DNA from: Bacillota bacterium
Lineage (GTDB): Bacteria > Bacillota > Clostridia > Christensenellales > Aristaeellaceae
Direction: 5' to 3'
Assembly (NCBI GenBank): GCA_023402355.1
Contig: JAEXCG010000160.1
Span: 1-19,910, forward strand
DNA: 19,910 nucleotides
Positions 13,376 to 19,910 of the stretch are shown here, piece after piece. The translations under genes and the position numbers were made by a program. Each line of letters starts with the position of its first letter. Position 1 is the first letter of the stretch. Below the pieces are notes generated by a model. That model did no database searches. It was not told where the DNA came from and saw nothing but the letters and a program-made list of their open reading frames with translations.

Positions 13376-14599
13376 ATGAAAAGGTTCTTCGCAATCGCGC
13401 TGGCTGCGCTGCTGCTGCTGCTGCCCGTGATGGGCGCGATGGCCGAGGACGTCACGCTGACGATGGGCTCGTGGCGCGCGGACGACGTGGAGCAGATGAA
13501 CCGGCTGCTATCGATCTACAAGGACAAGACGGGCGTGGAGATTCAGTTCCAGCCCACGACCCCGGCGGACTACAACGCGACGCTGCGCCTGCAGCTCGAC
13601 GCGGGCACGGGCCCGGACCTGATGTACGCGCGCTCCTACGCGACGGGCGTGGAGCTGTTCGATCAGGGCTACTTCGCGGACTGCACGGACATTCCCGGCC
13701 TCATGGAAAACTTTACGCCCACCAATCTGGCCCCGTGGCAGACGGCGGACGGCAAGATGTTCGCCGTGCCGTTCGCGGCGGTGTCGCACGCGGTGTACTA
13801 CAACAAGGACCTCTTCGCCAAGGAGGGCATCGAAATCCCCACGACCTTTGAGGAGCTGCTTGCCGTTTGTGAAAAGCTGCAGGCCGCGGGCATCACGCCC
13901 TTTGCCAACGGCGTCGCGGAGGAATGGGACATCCTCGAGTGCTTCTTCCTGGGCATGCTGCCCAACTACATCGGCGGGGCGCAGGAGCGCGTGAAGTACG
14001 AAGACGGCGAAAAGAAGCTGAACGACGAGGCGTTTGTCGCCGCGTTTACGGACCTCGCGGCCGTCTCCCCGTATCTGCCCAAGGGCTTTGAGGCGGTCAA
14101 CTACAACGACAGCCAGATCCTGTTCGCCACCGGCAAGGCCGCCATGTTCATGGACGGCTCGTGGACGGCGGGCACCTATTCGGACGTCGGCTTCGAGTGG
14201 GGCGTCTTCGCGATGCCCGCGCGCGCGGGCGGCAAGACCGCGATCACCTTCCACCCGGACATGGCGATCACCATGAACACGCAGACGGCCCATCCCGAGG
14301 AGGCCCGGGCGTTCCTCGCGTGGCTGTGCACGGAGGAGGGCGTGAACGCCGCGGCGGCGAACCTGCCGGTCGGCTACTACCCGCTCATCAGCCTGCCCGT
14401 GACGCTCGAGGACGCGCACGCGGCGGAGTTCCTCGCGCTCAACGAGGGCAAGGAGACGGACGCGCGCTTCGTGTGGCCGAAGCTGATGGACCTGTACAGC
14501 CCGATGAACCAGGCGGTCATCAAGGTGCTCAAGGGCGACATCACCCCGCAGGAAGCGGCGGATCAGATGGCGGCGGAATACGATAAGCTCGCCAAGTAA
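13376..14599 (+). CDS. Extracellular solute-binding protein (family 1) of a carbohydrate ABC importer
   Basis: The 407-residue protein begins with a signal peptide (positive MKR, a leucine-rich core, and AMA-ED cleavage near residue 23). The mature part shows the family 1 binding-protein pattern: VTLTMGSW at the N-terminus, GTGPDLMYARS, DGKMFAVPFA, VYYNKDLFAKEGI, ATGKAAMFMDGSWTAG and a C-terminal PQEAADQMAAEYDKL. It captures a sugar or oligosaccharide outside the membrane and delivers it to the two permeases downstream. There is no Cys at the cleavage site, so it is not a lipoprotein, which is odd for a Gram-positive-type cell. It has a consensus promoter and AGGAGG. The first gene of the operon is separated from the permeases by an attenuator hairpin. 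The specific sugar cannot be told. Confidence 0.92.
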   Translation: MKRFFAIALAALLLLLPVMGAMAEDVTLTMGSWRADDVEQMNRLLSIYKDKTGVEIQFQPTTPADYNATLRLQLDAGTGPDLMYARSYATGVELFDQGYFADCTDIPGLMENFTPTNLAPWQTADGKMFAVPFAAVSHAVYYNKDLFAKEGIEIPTTFEELLAVCEKLQAAGITPFANGVAEEWDILECFFLGMLPNYIGGAQERVKYEDGEKKLNDEAFVAAFTDLAAVSPYLPKGFEAVNYNDSQILFATGKAAMFMDGSWTAGTYSDVGFEWGVFAMPARAGGKTAITFHPDMAITMNTQTAHPEEARAFLAWLCTEEGVNAAAANLPVGYYPLISLPVTLEDAHAAEFLALNEGKETDARFVWPKLMDLYSPMNQAVIKVLKGDITPQEAADQMAAEYDKLAK

Positions 14600-14609
14600 G
14601 AAGGGAGCG

Positions 14610-14639
14610 GGGGCCGCGCCGGGAGGCTGCGGCCCCTTT
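14610..14639 (+). terminator. Intercistronic attenuator between binding protein and permeases
   Basis: GGGGCCGC (14610-14617) and GCGGCCCC (14629-14636) pair across 11 nt, followed by only three T. A partial terminator or 3' stabilising stem here would keep the binding protein in excess over the permeases, as is common in such operons. Confidence 0.55.
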
Positions 14640-14660
14640 CCCATTTAGGAGGGAACCGAT

Positions 14661-15617
14661 ATGACACAGCGAGCGCCTGCCCCGCGGCAGGCGGCCCGTC
14701 CCCGCTTCAGGGGCGGGTCGAGCCTGCGCCCCAGCGGGGCCTATTGGATGCTCTACCTGTTGCCCGCGCTGATCCTTTACGTCGTCTTCATGGCCTGGCC
14801 GCTGCTGGATTCCATCCGCCTGTCGCTGTACACCGGCAACCAGGGGAACCGGCAGTTCGTGGGGCTGCAAAACTACGTGCGCGTGTTCGGCGGGGGCGAG
14901 ATGACGGAGCGCTACTTCGGGGCGTTTTTGCACACCTGGATGTTCTTCTTCATCCACATGCTGGTGCAGAACGTGCTGGGCATCCTCTTCGCGGTGATGC
15001 TCACCAACCGCACCATGCGCGGGCGCGGGGTGTATCAGACGATCATCTTCCTGCCCACGACGCTGGCCGTGCTGGTGACGGGCTACCTGTGGAAGCTGCT
15101 GCTCAGCCCCGTGTGGACGGGGGATATCCTGGAAAGTATCGGCCTGGGCTTCCTCGCGAAAGCGTGGCTCGGCCAGGAATCGACGGCGCTCGTGTGCGTG
15201 GCGCTGGTGTCGTGCTGGCAGTGGGTCGGCATCCCGACGATGATGTTCGTGGCCGCGTTGCAGGGCATCTCGGAGGAGCTGATCGAGGCGGCGTCCATTG
15301 AGGGCGCGCACGCCTGGCACCTGTTCTGGCACATCAAGCTGCCGCTGATCCGCCCGGTGGTGGGCATCGTGGCGATCCTCACGTTCGTCAACAACTTCAA
15401 CGCCTTCGACGTGGTCTACGCCATGGAAAACGCCAACGGCGCGCCGAACTACGCGACCGACCTGATCGGCACGCTGTTCTACCGCGTGGGCATCGCGGGC
15501 CAGCACCCGGTGGCCATCCCGGACCCGGGGCTCGGCGCGGCCATCGCGACGATCACGTTCGTGATGCTGTCCGTCTTCGTGATCCCCACGCTCATCAAGA
15601 CGCAGGGAGGGGAATGA
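14661..15617 (+). CDS. Carbohydrate ABC transporter permease, MalF/UgpA-type
   Basis: The 318-residue membrane protein has an N-terminal cytoplasmic basic and proline-rich stretch, a first helix ending in AWPLLDSIRLSLY, and several further hydrophobic helices. The cytoplasmic EAA loop (EAASIEGAHAWHLFWHIKLP, from residue 209) contacts the ATPase, and the C-terminal part is FNAFDVVYAM. This is the first of the two permeases that form the channel for the substrate delivered by the binding protein. ATG 14661 follows GGAGGGAA. It ends 1 nt before the next start, so the pair is translationally coupled. No ATPase gene is in the operon. A shared MsmX-like ATPase elsewhere in the genome is likely. Confidence 0.92.
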   Translation: MTQRAPAPRQAARPRFRGGSSLRPSGAYWMLYLLPALILYVVFMAWPLLDSIRLSLYTGNQGNRQFVGLQNYVRVFGGGEMTERYFGAFLHTWMFFFIHMLVQNVLGILFAVMLTNRTMRGRGVYQTIIFLPTTLAVLVTGYLWKLLLSPVWTGDILESIGLGFLAKAWLGQESTALVCVALVSCWQWVGIPTMMFVAALQGISEELIEAASIEGAHAWHLFWHIKLPLIRPVVGIVAILTFVNNFNAFDVVYAMENANGAPNYATDLIGTLFYRVGIAGQHPVAIPDPGLGAAIATITFVMLSVFVIPTLIKTQGGE

Positions 15618-15618
15618 C

Positions 15619-16464
15619 ATGGCTAGGAAAGAGAAATCCATGCGCGTGGCGAACCTGCACATCCCGTCCCACATCGTGCTGATCCTCTGGTCGATCCTCG
15701 CGCTCTTCCCGATCTGGGTGCTGGTGGTCAACTCCTTCAAGACGCGCTACACGATCTACTCCAACCCCTTCTGGCTGCCGGAGCAGTGGAACTTTTCCAA
15801 CTATCAGTCGGTGCTGCAAAGCGGCGACTTTTTGGGGTACTTTAAGAACAGCCTGATCGTGGTGCTGCTGTCCATCGCGCTGGTGCTGGTGCTGGGGGCG
15901 CTGAGCTCCTACGCGCTCGCGCACTGGCGCTCCAGGGCGTCGGGCGCGCTCTACTTCTTCCTGATCGCGGGCATGATGCTGCCCATCAAGATCGCCTCCA
16001 TCCGCCTGCTGGAGCTCGTGCGCCAGCTCGGATTGCTCAACACGATCTGGTCGCTGGTGCCGGTGTACGTGGCGATGGGCATTCCCATCTCGGTCTTCGT
16101 GCTCACGGCCTTCATGCGCACGGTGCCGGGCGAGCTGACGGAGTCGGGCTTCATGGACGGCGCGGGGCGCTTCAAGGTGTTCCTGCGCATCGTGCTGCCG
16201 CTGCTGCGCCCGGCGATGGCGACGGTGGCGATCTACAACCTCGTACCCTTCTGGAACGACCTGTGGTTCCCGCTGATCTTCATCAGCGACGAGCGCTCCA
16301 AGACGCTGCTGCTGGGCGTGACGCGCCTGTTCGGCCAGTACCAGACGGACTGGAGCAAGGTGCTGGCGGTGCTGACGCTCTCGGCCCTGCCGGTCATCGC
16401 CCTGTACCTGATGATGAGCAAGCAGTTCATCAAGGGGCTGACGGCGGGCGCGGTCAAGGGCTGA
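15619..16464 (+). CDS. Carbohydrate ABC transporter permease, MalG/UgpE-type
   Basis: The 281-residue protein is the second channel subunit. It has a first hydrophobic helix (IVLILWSILALFPIWVLVVN), the NSFK motif typical of this subfamily, about five more helices, and an EAA-type loop ESGFMDGAGRFKVFLRIVLP starting at residue 175 (with Ser-Gly in place of Ala-Ala). It ends KQFIKGLTAGAVKG, the usual end of MalG-like permeases, so the gene is complete. The ribosome site GGGAGGGG lies within the end of the preceding permease gene. It dimerises with that permease and is energised by an ATPase encoded elsewhere. Confidence 0.93.
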   Translation: MARKEKSMRVANLHIPSHIVLILWSILALFPIWVLVVNSFKTRYTIYSNPFWLPEQWNFSNYQSVLQSGDFLGYFKNSLIVVLLSIALVLVLGALSSYALAHWRSRASGALYFFLIAGMMLPIKIASIRLLELVRQLGLLNTIWSLVPVYVAMGIPISVFVLTAFMRTVPGELTESGFMDGAGRFKVFLRIVLPLLRPAMATVAIYNLVPFWNDLWFPLIFISDERSKTLLLGVTRLFGQYQTDWSKVLAVLTLSALPVIALYLMMSKQFIKGLTAGAVKG

Positions 16465-16496
16465 GCGCGCGCCCGATTGGGTTTTTCTTCTGCCCC

Positions 16497-16525
16497 TTGA
16501 CGGGGACACAAAAAGTGCCTACAAT
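16497..16525 (+). promoter_or_regulatory. Sigma-A promoter of the ArsR-TraX unit
   Basis: TTGACG (16497-16502), a 17-bp spacer and TACAAT (16520-16525) form a good promoter 41 bp before the ArsR start. The preceding permease ends at 16464 and only a weak CCC-GATT-GGG stem with TTTTT lies between. Confidence 0.75.
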
Positions 16526-16566
16526 AATATAGAAAACAAGCACACTCACGAAGGAAGGAAAAGCCC

Positions 16567-16920
16567 ATGAAGGAAGAGACGAGCCCCTGCTGCGTGAACG
16601 AACAGCACGTGGCGGACGTGCGCGCGCGCATGATTTCGCCCGAGCGCTGCGAAGACCTCGCGGCTTTCTTCAAGATGCTCGGCGCGTCCTCGCGCGTGGG
16701 CATCCTGTACGCGCTCAGCGTGGAAAAGGAGATGTGTGTGGGCGACCTCGCCTCCCTGCTGGACATGGCGCAGCCCGCCGTGTCCAACCAGCTCAAGGCG
16801 CTCAAGCAGGCGCGGCTGGTCAAGAGCCGCCGCGACGGCAAGATGATCTTTTACTCCCTGGCGGACGAACACCCGGAGGGCATCATCCGCTACGGCCTGG
16901 AGCATCTGGAAGAGGAATAG
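16567..16920 (+). CDS. ArsR/SmtB-family winged-helix repressor
   Basis: The 117-residue protein has the ArsR fold: FFKMLGASSRVGILYAL, then MCVGDLASLLDMAQPAVSNQLKALKQARLVKSRRDGKMIFYSL, covering the recognition helix and beta-wing. An N-terminal SPCC (Cys 8-9) and Cys 57 in EMCVGDL, the place of the ELCVCD motif of CadC-type sensors, suggest a thiol-rich metal or metalloid site. The second Cys of ELCVCD is replaced by Gly. Metal identity is therefore open. ATG 16567 follows AAGGAAGG. The stop codon is directly followed by the ATG of the TraX-family gene, so they are coupled. It probably represses its own operon. No metal efflux gene is next to it, which is unusual for this family. Confidence 0.88.
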   Translation: MKEETSPCCVNEQHVADVRARMISPERCEDLAAFFKMLGASSRVGILYALSVEKEMCVGDLASLLDMAQPAVSNQLKALKQARLVKSRRDGKMIFYSLADEHPEGIIRYGLEHLEEE

Positions 16921-17709
16921 ATGGACGTGCAAAGGACGGCGCGCCCGTTTTCGGACGACGCGCTGCGGCTCATCGCGATGGCATCGATGCTGCTCGACCA
17001 CGTCGGCGTCGCGCTGATGGAAAACGCGCTGGCGGTTCCCCTCATCGAGGCGGGCAGCGAGGAGCTGGGCAATCTCGTGCTCCTCGCGGACCTGCCGCTG
17101 CGCATGGCGGGGCGCGTCGCGTTTCCCATCTTCTGCTACCTGCTGGTGCAGGGCTTTTTGCATACGCGCAGCGCTGCAAGGTACGCTGCGCGTTTGGCTG
17201 TCTTCGCCGCGCTGTCCGAGGCGCCCTTTGACCTGATGGTCTTCGGCGGCCCGTCGGCGGAGGCGCAGAACGTCTACTTCACACTGACGATCGGGCTTGC
17301 GATGATGGGGGCGCTGCGCGCGATCGAGCGGGGGAAATTGAACGCGCGCCTTCGTCCCTGGGCGATGGCCGGGTGCGTGCTCGCGGCGATGGCGCTCTCA
17401 CATCTCCTGCGCGCGGATTACGACGCGATGGGCATCGCGCTCATCGCCGCCTTGTACCTCGGCCGCGGGGACCGCCGCAGGCAGTGCGCCCTCTCCGCGC
17501 TCGCGTTCCTCGGCGCGTTTTTCGTGTACGGCCTTTGCACGGGGCAGATCTTTTCCGGCCCGGTGCTGGAGCTTTGCAGCCTGCCCGCGTTTTATCTGAT
17601 TAAGCGCGGTGACGGCACGCGCCGGGGGCGCGCGCACCGTTACGCGCCGTACGTCTTTTACCCCGCGCACCTGCTCGCGCTCTACGCGCTGGTGCTTTTG
17701 ATCCGCTGA
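16921..17709 (+). CDS. TraX-family integral membrane protein
   Basis: The 262-residue protein is highly hydrophobic, with about seven to eight helices. It has the TraX-family signature: an N-terminal LRLIAMASMLLDHVGVAL, then RMAGRVAFPIFCYLLVQGFLHT with APFDLM soon after, and a C-terminal YAPYVFYPAHLLALYALVL. TraX of the F plasmid acetylates pilin. The many chromosomal Firmicutes members are acyltransferase-like proteins of unknown substrate. There are no conjugation genes around it, so a pilus role is unlikely here. ATG 16921 starts immediately after the ArsR stop, with no separate ribosome site except within the ArsR end (GGAAGAGGA). Control by the ArsR protein is inferred from the coupling. 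Confidence 0.82.
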   Translation: MDVQRTARPFSDDALRLIAMASMLLDHVGVALMENALAVPLIEAGSEELGNLVLLADLPLRMAGRVAFPIFCYLLVQGFLHTRSAARYAARLAVFAALSEAPFDLMVFGGPSAEAQNVYFTLTIGLAMMGALRAIERGKLNARLRPWAMAGCVLAAMALSHLLRADYDAMGIALIAALYLGRGDRRRQCALSALAFLGAFFVYGLCTGQIFSGPVLELCSLPAFYLIKRGDGTRRGRAHRYAPYVFYPAHLLALYALVLLIR

Positions 17710-17735
17710 TCACACCGTCGACAGGAGGGCCGCCC

Positions 17736-18869
17736 ATGAAGTGCACGATCAAGGACATCGCGCGTCTGGCGGGCGTGTCGCCCTCCACGGTCAGCCGCGT
17801 GATGTCCGGCTCCCCGCGCATCAGCGAGGAAACCCGCGCGCGCGTCGAGCGGATCATGCGCGAGGCGGGCTATCAGCCCAACCAGCTCGCCCGCCTGCTG
17901 GTGCAAAGGCGCAGCAACATCGTGGCGGCGGTGCTGCCCGCCGCGCCGGAGCGTTCGCTGGGCGAGCCGTTTTTCTTCGAGGTGCTGCGCGGCATCACCA
18001 TGGCCGCGACGCGCGCGGGCTGCCACGTGCTGCTCTCGGCCGCGGGCCCGGAGGGCGACGCGGCCTGCGTGCGCGCGCTCGTGCAGGGCGGCATCGTCGG
18101 GGGCATCCTCCTGCTGCGCAGCCGCGAGGACGACGCGGCCGTGGCGGAATTGACCGCGCAGGGCTTTCCCTTCGCGCTGCTGGGGCACCCCGCGGGCGAG
18201 GACGCGGTCAACTGGGTGGACAACGACAACTTCGCGGCGGGCCGCGCGGCCGCCCGCCACCTGATCGACCGGGGGTGCGTGCGCCTTTGCTACTGCGGGC
18301 ACTCGCCGGGCTTTCGCATGTCCGCGCTGCGGCTGTCCGGCTGCCAGGCTGCCGCGCGGGAGGCGGGGCTTGCGCCGCCGCGCGTCATCGAGCGGCCGAA
18401 GGGCTTGTTGGAGGCCGGGCCGGACGCGGCGGCGGGCCGCGTGGACGCGCAGGCCGTGCGCGCGCTGTTCGCGGGCGACGGCTGGCCGGGCGACAGGATA
18501 CCGGGCGACGGGGTGCCGGGCGACGGGATGCCGGACGGGGTGGTGGCGGAAAACGACCTGGTCGCCGCGGAGCTGATGACCCTGCTGCGCGCGCTGCGAC
18601 TGCGCGTGCCCGAGGACGTATCCATCGTCGGCTTCAACGACGCGCCGCTCGCGCAGCTGCTCAAGCCGCCGCTCACCAGCGTCAACCTCTGCCCGGAAGA
18701 GCTGGGCAGGCGCACCTGCGAGCTGCTGCTTAGCGCCATGGACGGCGATGCGCCCGGCGGCCGCCCGCAGGCTCCCCGCAGCGCGCTGGTGCCCTTCACG
18801 CTCGTCGAGCGGGAGAGCGTGCGAGGGGGAGACGGGCGTGAAGCGGGGCGCGATACGGGCGCGGAATAG
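17736..18869 (+). CDS. LacI-family transcriptional regulator with an in-frame minisatellite
   Basis: The 377-residue protein starts with the LacI DNA-binding domain (TIKDIARLAGVSPSTVSRVM and hinge NQLARLLVQRRSN) followed by a periplasmic-binding-protein-like sensor domain. That domain includes FFFEVLRGI, GGILLLRS, WVDNDNFAAGRAAARHLIDRG, VVAENDLVAAELM, VPEDVSIVGFNDAPLAQLLKPPLTSV and RTCELLL. It would bind a sugar and control carbohydrate genes. The importer operon 1.3 kb upstream is the obvious candidate. An insertion before VVAENDL, around residues 246-268, consists of repeats of PGDGV/PGDRI/PGDGM encoded by 15-bp DNA repeats (about 18473-18541). The final 30 residues are charged and non-conserved. 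ATG 17736 follows AGGAGGG. It lies 26 bp after the TraX-family gene and may be cotranscribed with it. Confidence 0.9.
   Translation: MKCTIKDIARLAGVSPSTVSRVMSGSPRISEETRARVERIMREAGYQPNQLARLLVQRRSNIVAAVLPAAPERSLGEPFFFEVLRGITMAATRAGCHVLLSAAGPEGDAACVRALVQGGIVGGILLLRSREDDAAVAELTAQGFPFALLGHPAGEDAVNWVDNDNFAAGRAAARHLIDRGCVRLCYCGHSPGFRMSALRLSGCQAAAREAGLAPPRVIERPKGLLEAGPDAAAGRVDAQAVRALFAGDGWPGDRIPGDGVPGDGMPDGVVAENDLVAAELMTLLRALRLRVPEDVSIVGFNDAPLAQLLKPPLTSVNLCPEELGRRTCELLLSAMDGDAPGGRPQAPRSALVPFTLVERESVRGGDGREAGRDTGAE
18473..18541 (+). repeat. 15-bp minisatellite within the LacI-family gene
   Basis: The unit CCGGGCGACRGGRTR occurs about three to four times in tandem (near 18485, 18500, 18515 and a degenerate copy at 18530), each encoding Pro-Gly-Asp-(Gly/Arg)-(Ile/Val/Met). 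Being 15 bp, gain or loss of units keeps the frame. Confidence 0.7.
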
Positions 18870-18886
18870 GCGAGAGAAGAATCCAA

Positions 18887-18930
18887 AAAGACTTCGCAAA
18901 ACCATACTTTTGCGAAGTCTTTGTTGTTTT
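18887..18930. terminator. Strong bidirectional terminator after the LacI-family gene
   Basis: AAAGACTTCGCAAAA (18887-18901) and TTTTGCGAAGTCTTT (18908-18922) form a perfect 15-bp stem with a 6-nt loop. TTGTTGTTTT follows on the plus strand, and AAAAA at 18885 gives a T run on the minus strand. Confidence 0.9.
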
Positions 18931-18967
18931 GGACATAAACGGATGTGCGGCACGGGCAGAAACGCGT

Positions 18968-19300
18968 GGAGCGGAAGCGGTCGTTCGGAGGAGGCGGCGG
19001 GCACCGCTCGCGGCCCTGCCCGCCGCAGCACCGCATACCTGTCGGCCGCGTGGGTCAACGCGCGGAGCGGAAGCAGTCGTTCGGAGGAGGCTGCGGGCCC
19101 TGCCCGCCCGCCCGCGGCACTGCATGCCCGCCCGCCCGCGGCACTGCATGCCTGTCGGCCGCGTGCGAGAACGCGCGGAGCGGAAGCGGTCGTTCGGAGG
19201 AGGCTGCGGGCCCTGCCCGCCCGCTCGCCTGTCGGCCGCGGGCGAGAACGCGCGGAGCGGAAGCGGGCGTTCGGAGAAGGAAGCGGGCACCGCCCGCAGC
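18968..19300. repeat. Second GC-rich tandem repeat array, four units
   Basis: The core GGAGCGGAAGCGGTCGTTCG (with small changes) recurs at 18968, 19064, 19177 and 19254, so units are 96, 113 and 77 bp plus a last partial one. Each core is followed by a hairpin GCGGGC-NCC/CCT-GCCCGC (18997, 19093, 19206, 19283; in the first the stem reads GCTCGC, keeping a G-U pair), and the first three then have CCTGTCGGCCGCG. The second unit is longer because a segment containing CCCGCGGCACTGCATGCC is duplicated within it. The 439-bp gap between the LacI-family gene and the HAD gene holds only this array and the terminator. The sequence is unrelated to the array at 5233 apart from general GC-richness. The last unit runs up to the HAD stop codon. 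Confidence 0.8.
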
Positions 19301-19308
19301 CCGCCCGC

Positions 19309-19887
19309 TCAAGCCTCGCCCAGCCGTTCCAACTTTCCGTGGGTGACGAGGTAGCGCTCGTCGGCCAGGGCGAGCAGCGGGCCGTCGGCCTTCACGTTGT
19401 CCGTGTACATGGCGCGCACGGAAAAGTCGCCCAGCAGCTTGTGCAGGCGGCTGATCTTCTCCGCGGCGCGGCAGTTTTCGCCCTCCAGGCGGCCGGTCGA
19501 AAGGTCCACGCGCGTGGCGACCAGATGCAGCGCGCCCAGGCGCTCCGCGATAGGCGCCAGCATGAACTGCGGCGAGGCGGAGGCGATGACGAAGGGCAAA
19601 TCGCGCGGGCGCTCCCCGAACCATTCCCCGACCTTTTCGAGCGTCCGGGGGTCCTCCCAGAAGTCGCGGGCGAGGGCCTCCCCATCGACGGCGGCGAGGA
19701 AGCGCAAAAAGACGCCCTTGCCGCGCGTGAAGTCCCAGGCCTTGATCGCCATCATCAGGCCCGCGAAGGCCTGCATCGGCAAAAAGCGCAGCAGCGAGGG
19801 CTTCCTGCGCACGCAGTAGAGCCAGAAATCGACGGTGGAATCCCCGTCGTAGATCGTGCCGTCAAAATCGTAAACGTCGATGCGCAT
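19309..19887 (-). CDS. HAD-IB family hydrolase (phosphoserine phosphatase-like)
   Basis: The 192-residue protein begins MRIDVYDFDGTIYDGDST, the HAD motif I with nucleophile Asp 7 and acid Asp 9. Motif II is FVIASASPQF (Ser 103 or 105). Lysines 144 and 150 lie in the motif III position and MYTDNVKADGPLL (Asp 163, Asp 168) is motif IV. The layout and the cap insertion after motif I are those of subfamily IB, which includes phosphoserine phosphatase-like and small-molecule phosphatases. The substrate is unknown. ATG at 19887 follows AAGGAG on the minus strand (AAGGAGTGACCCG before the start). It is convergent with the LacI-family gene across the repeat array. Its length is usual for the family and it appears complete. 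Confidence 0.87.
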   Translation of the reverse strand: MRIDVYDFDGTIYDGDSTVDFWLYCVRRKPSLLRFLPMQAFAGLMMAIKAWDFTRGKGVFLRFLAAVDGEALARDFWEDPRTLEKVGEWFGERPRDLPFVIASASPQFMLAPIAERLGALHLVATRVDLSTGRLEGENCRAAEKISRLHKLLGDFSVRAMYTDNVKADGPLLALADERYLVTHGKLERLGEA

Positions 19888-19910
19888 CGGGTCACTCCTT
19901 TCGGGGGCGC

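Noticed and set aside
16921..17709. TraX as a sign of a conjugative plasmid or ICE
   Set aside because: No relaxase, type IV secretion, integrase or att sites are visible, and chromosomal TraX-family genes are common in Firmicutes.
18945..19346. Plus-strand ORFs of 133-141 codons across the second repeat array
   Set aside because: They are Arg/Pro/Ala-rich products of GC-rich tandem repeats with no start signals, and they overlap the 3' end of the HAD gene.

Overview
The window is a GC-rich, gene-dense bacterial chromosome segment. Gene content points to an obligately anaerobic, fermentative member of the Clostridia: two [FeFe] hydrogenases of the group B and sensory group C types, a SpoIIE-type phosphatase, a DUF3842 protein and a MalF/MalG-type sugar importer. 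No rRNA, tRNA, CRISPR array or transposase was seen. The exact lineage cannot be named from this sequence alone.

Left part (1-7187). A hybrid histidine kinase, cut by the window edge, ends at a strong terminator, and a DUF3842 gene with its own promoter follows. Next is a tight translationally coupled operon: a thioredoxin-like [2Fe-2S] protein, a PAS-bearing HydS-type [FeFe] hydrogenase, and a SpoIIE-family PP2C phosphatase with an extra C-terminal domain. It looks like an H2- or redox-sensing signalling cassette. After it lie a 125-bp near-palindromic element touching the phosphatase stop codon and a tandem array of about 5.6 units of 77-80 bp, each with a perfect GC hairpin. A group B [FeFe] hydrogenase follows, probably the catalytic partner in H2 metabolism.

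Middle part (7200-13200). A uracil-DNA glycosylase-like gene on the minus strand is divergent from an HD-GYP cyclic-di-GMP phosphodiesterase. Then come a 32-codon leader ORF overlapping a TTG-started ABC exporter, and an AT-richer island. The island holds a minus-strand membrane protein gene without its own stop codon, facing two tandem 91-residue HTH regulators. The two regulators are clear paralogues with strikingly different base composition.

Right part (13200-19910). A near-perfect sigma-A promoter drives a carbohydrate ABC importer (binding protein, intercistronic attenuator, two permeases; the ATPase gene is elsewhere). Another sigma-A promoter drives an ArsR-family regulator abutting a TraX-family membrane protein, followed 26 bp later by a LacI-family regulator that carries an in-frame minisatellite. 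A strong bidirectional terminator, a second GC-rich tandem repeat array, and a minus-strand HAD phosphatase close the window.

The most notable signals are the sensory and catalytic hydrogenase pairing, the palindromic element plus repeat array lodged between the two hydrogenase units, the second unrelated repeat array, and the discordant HTH pair.
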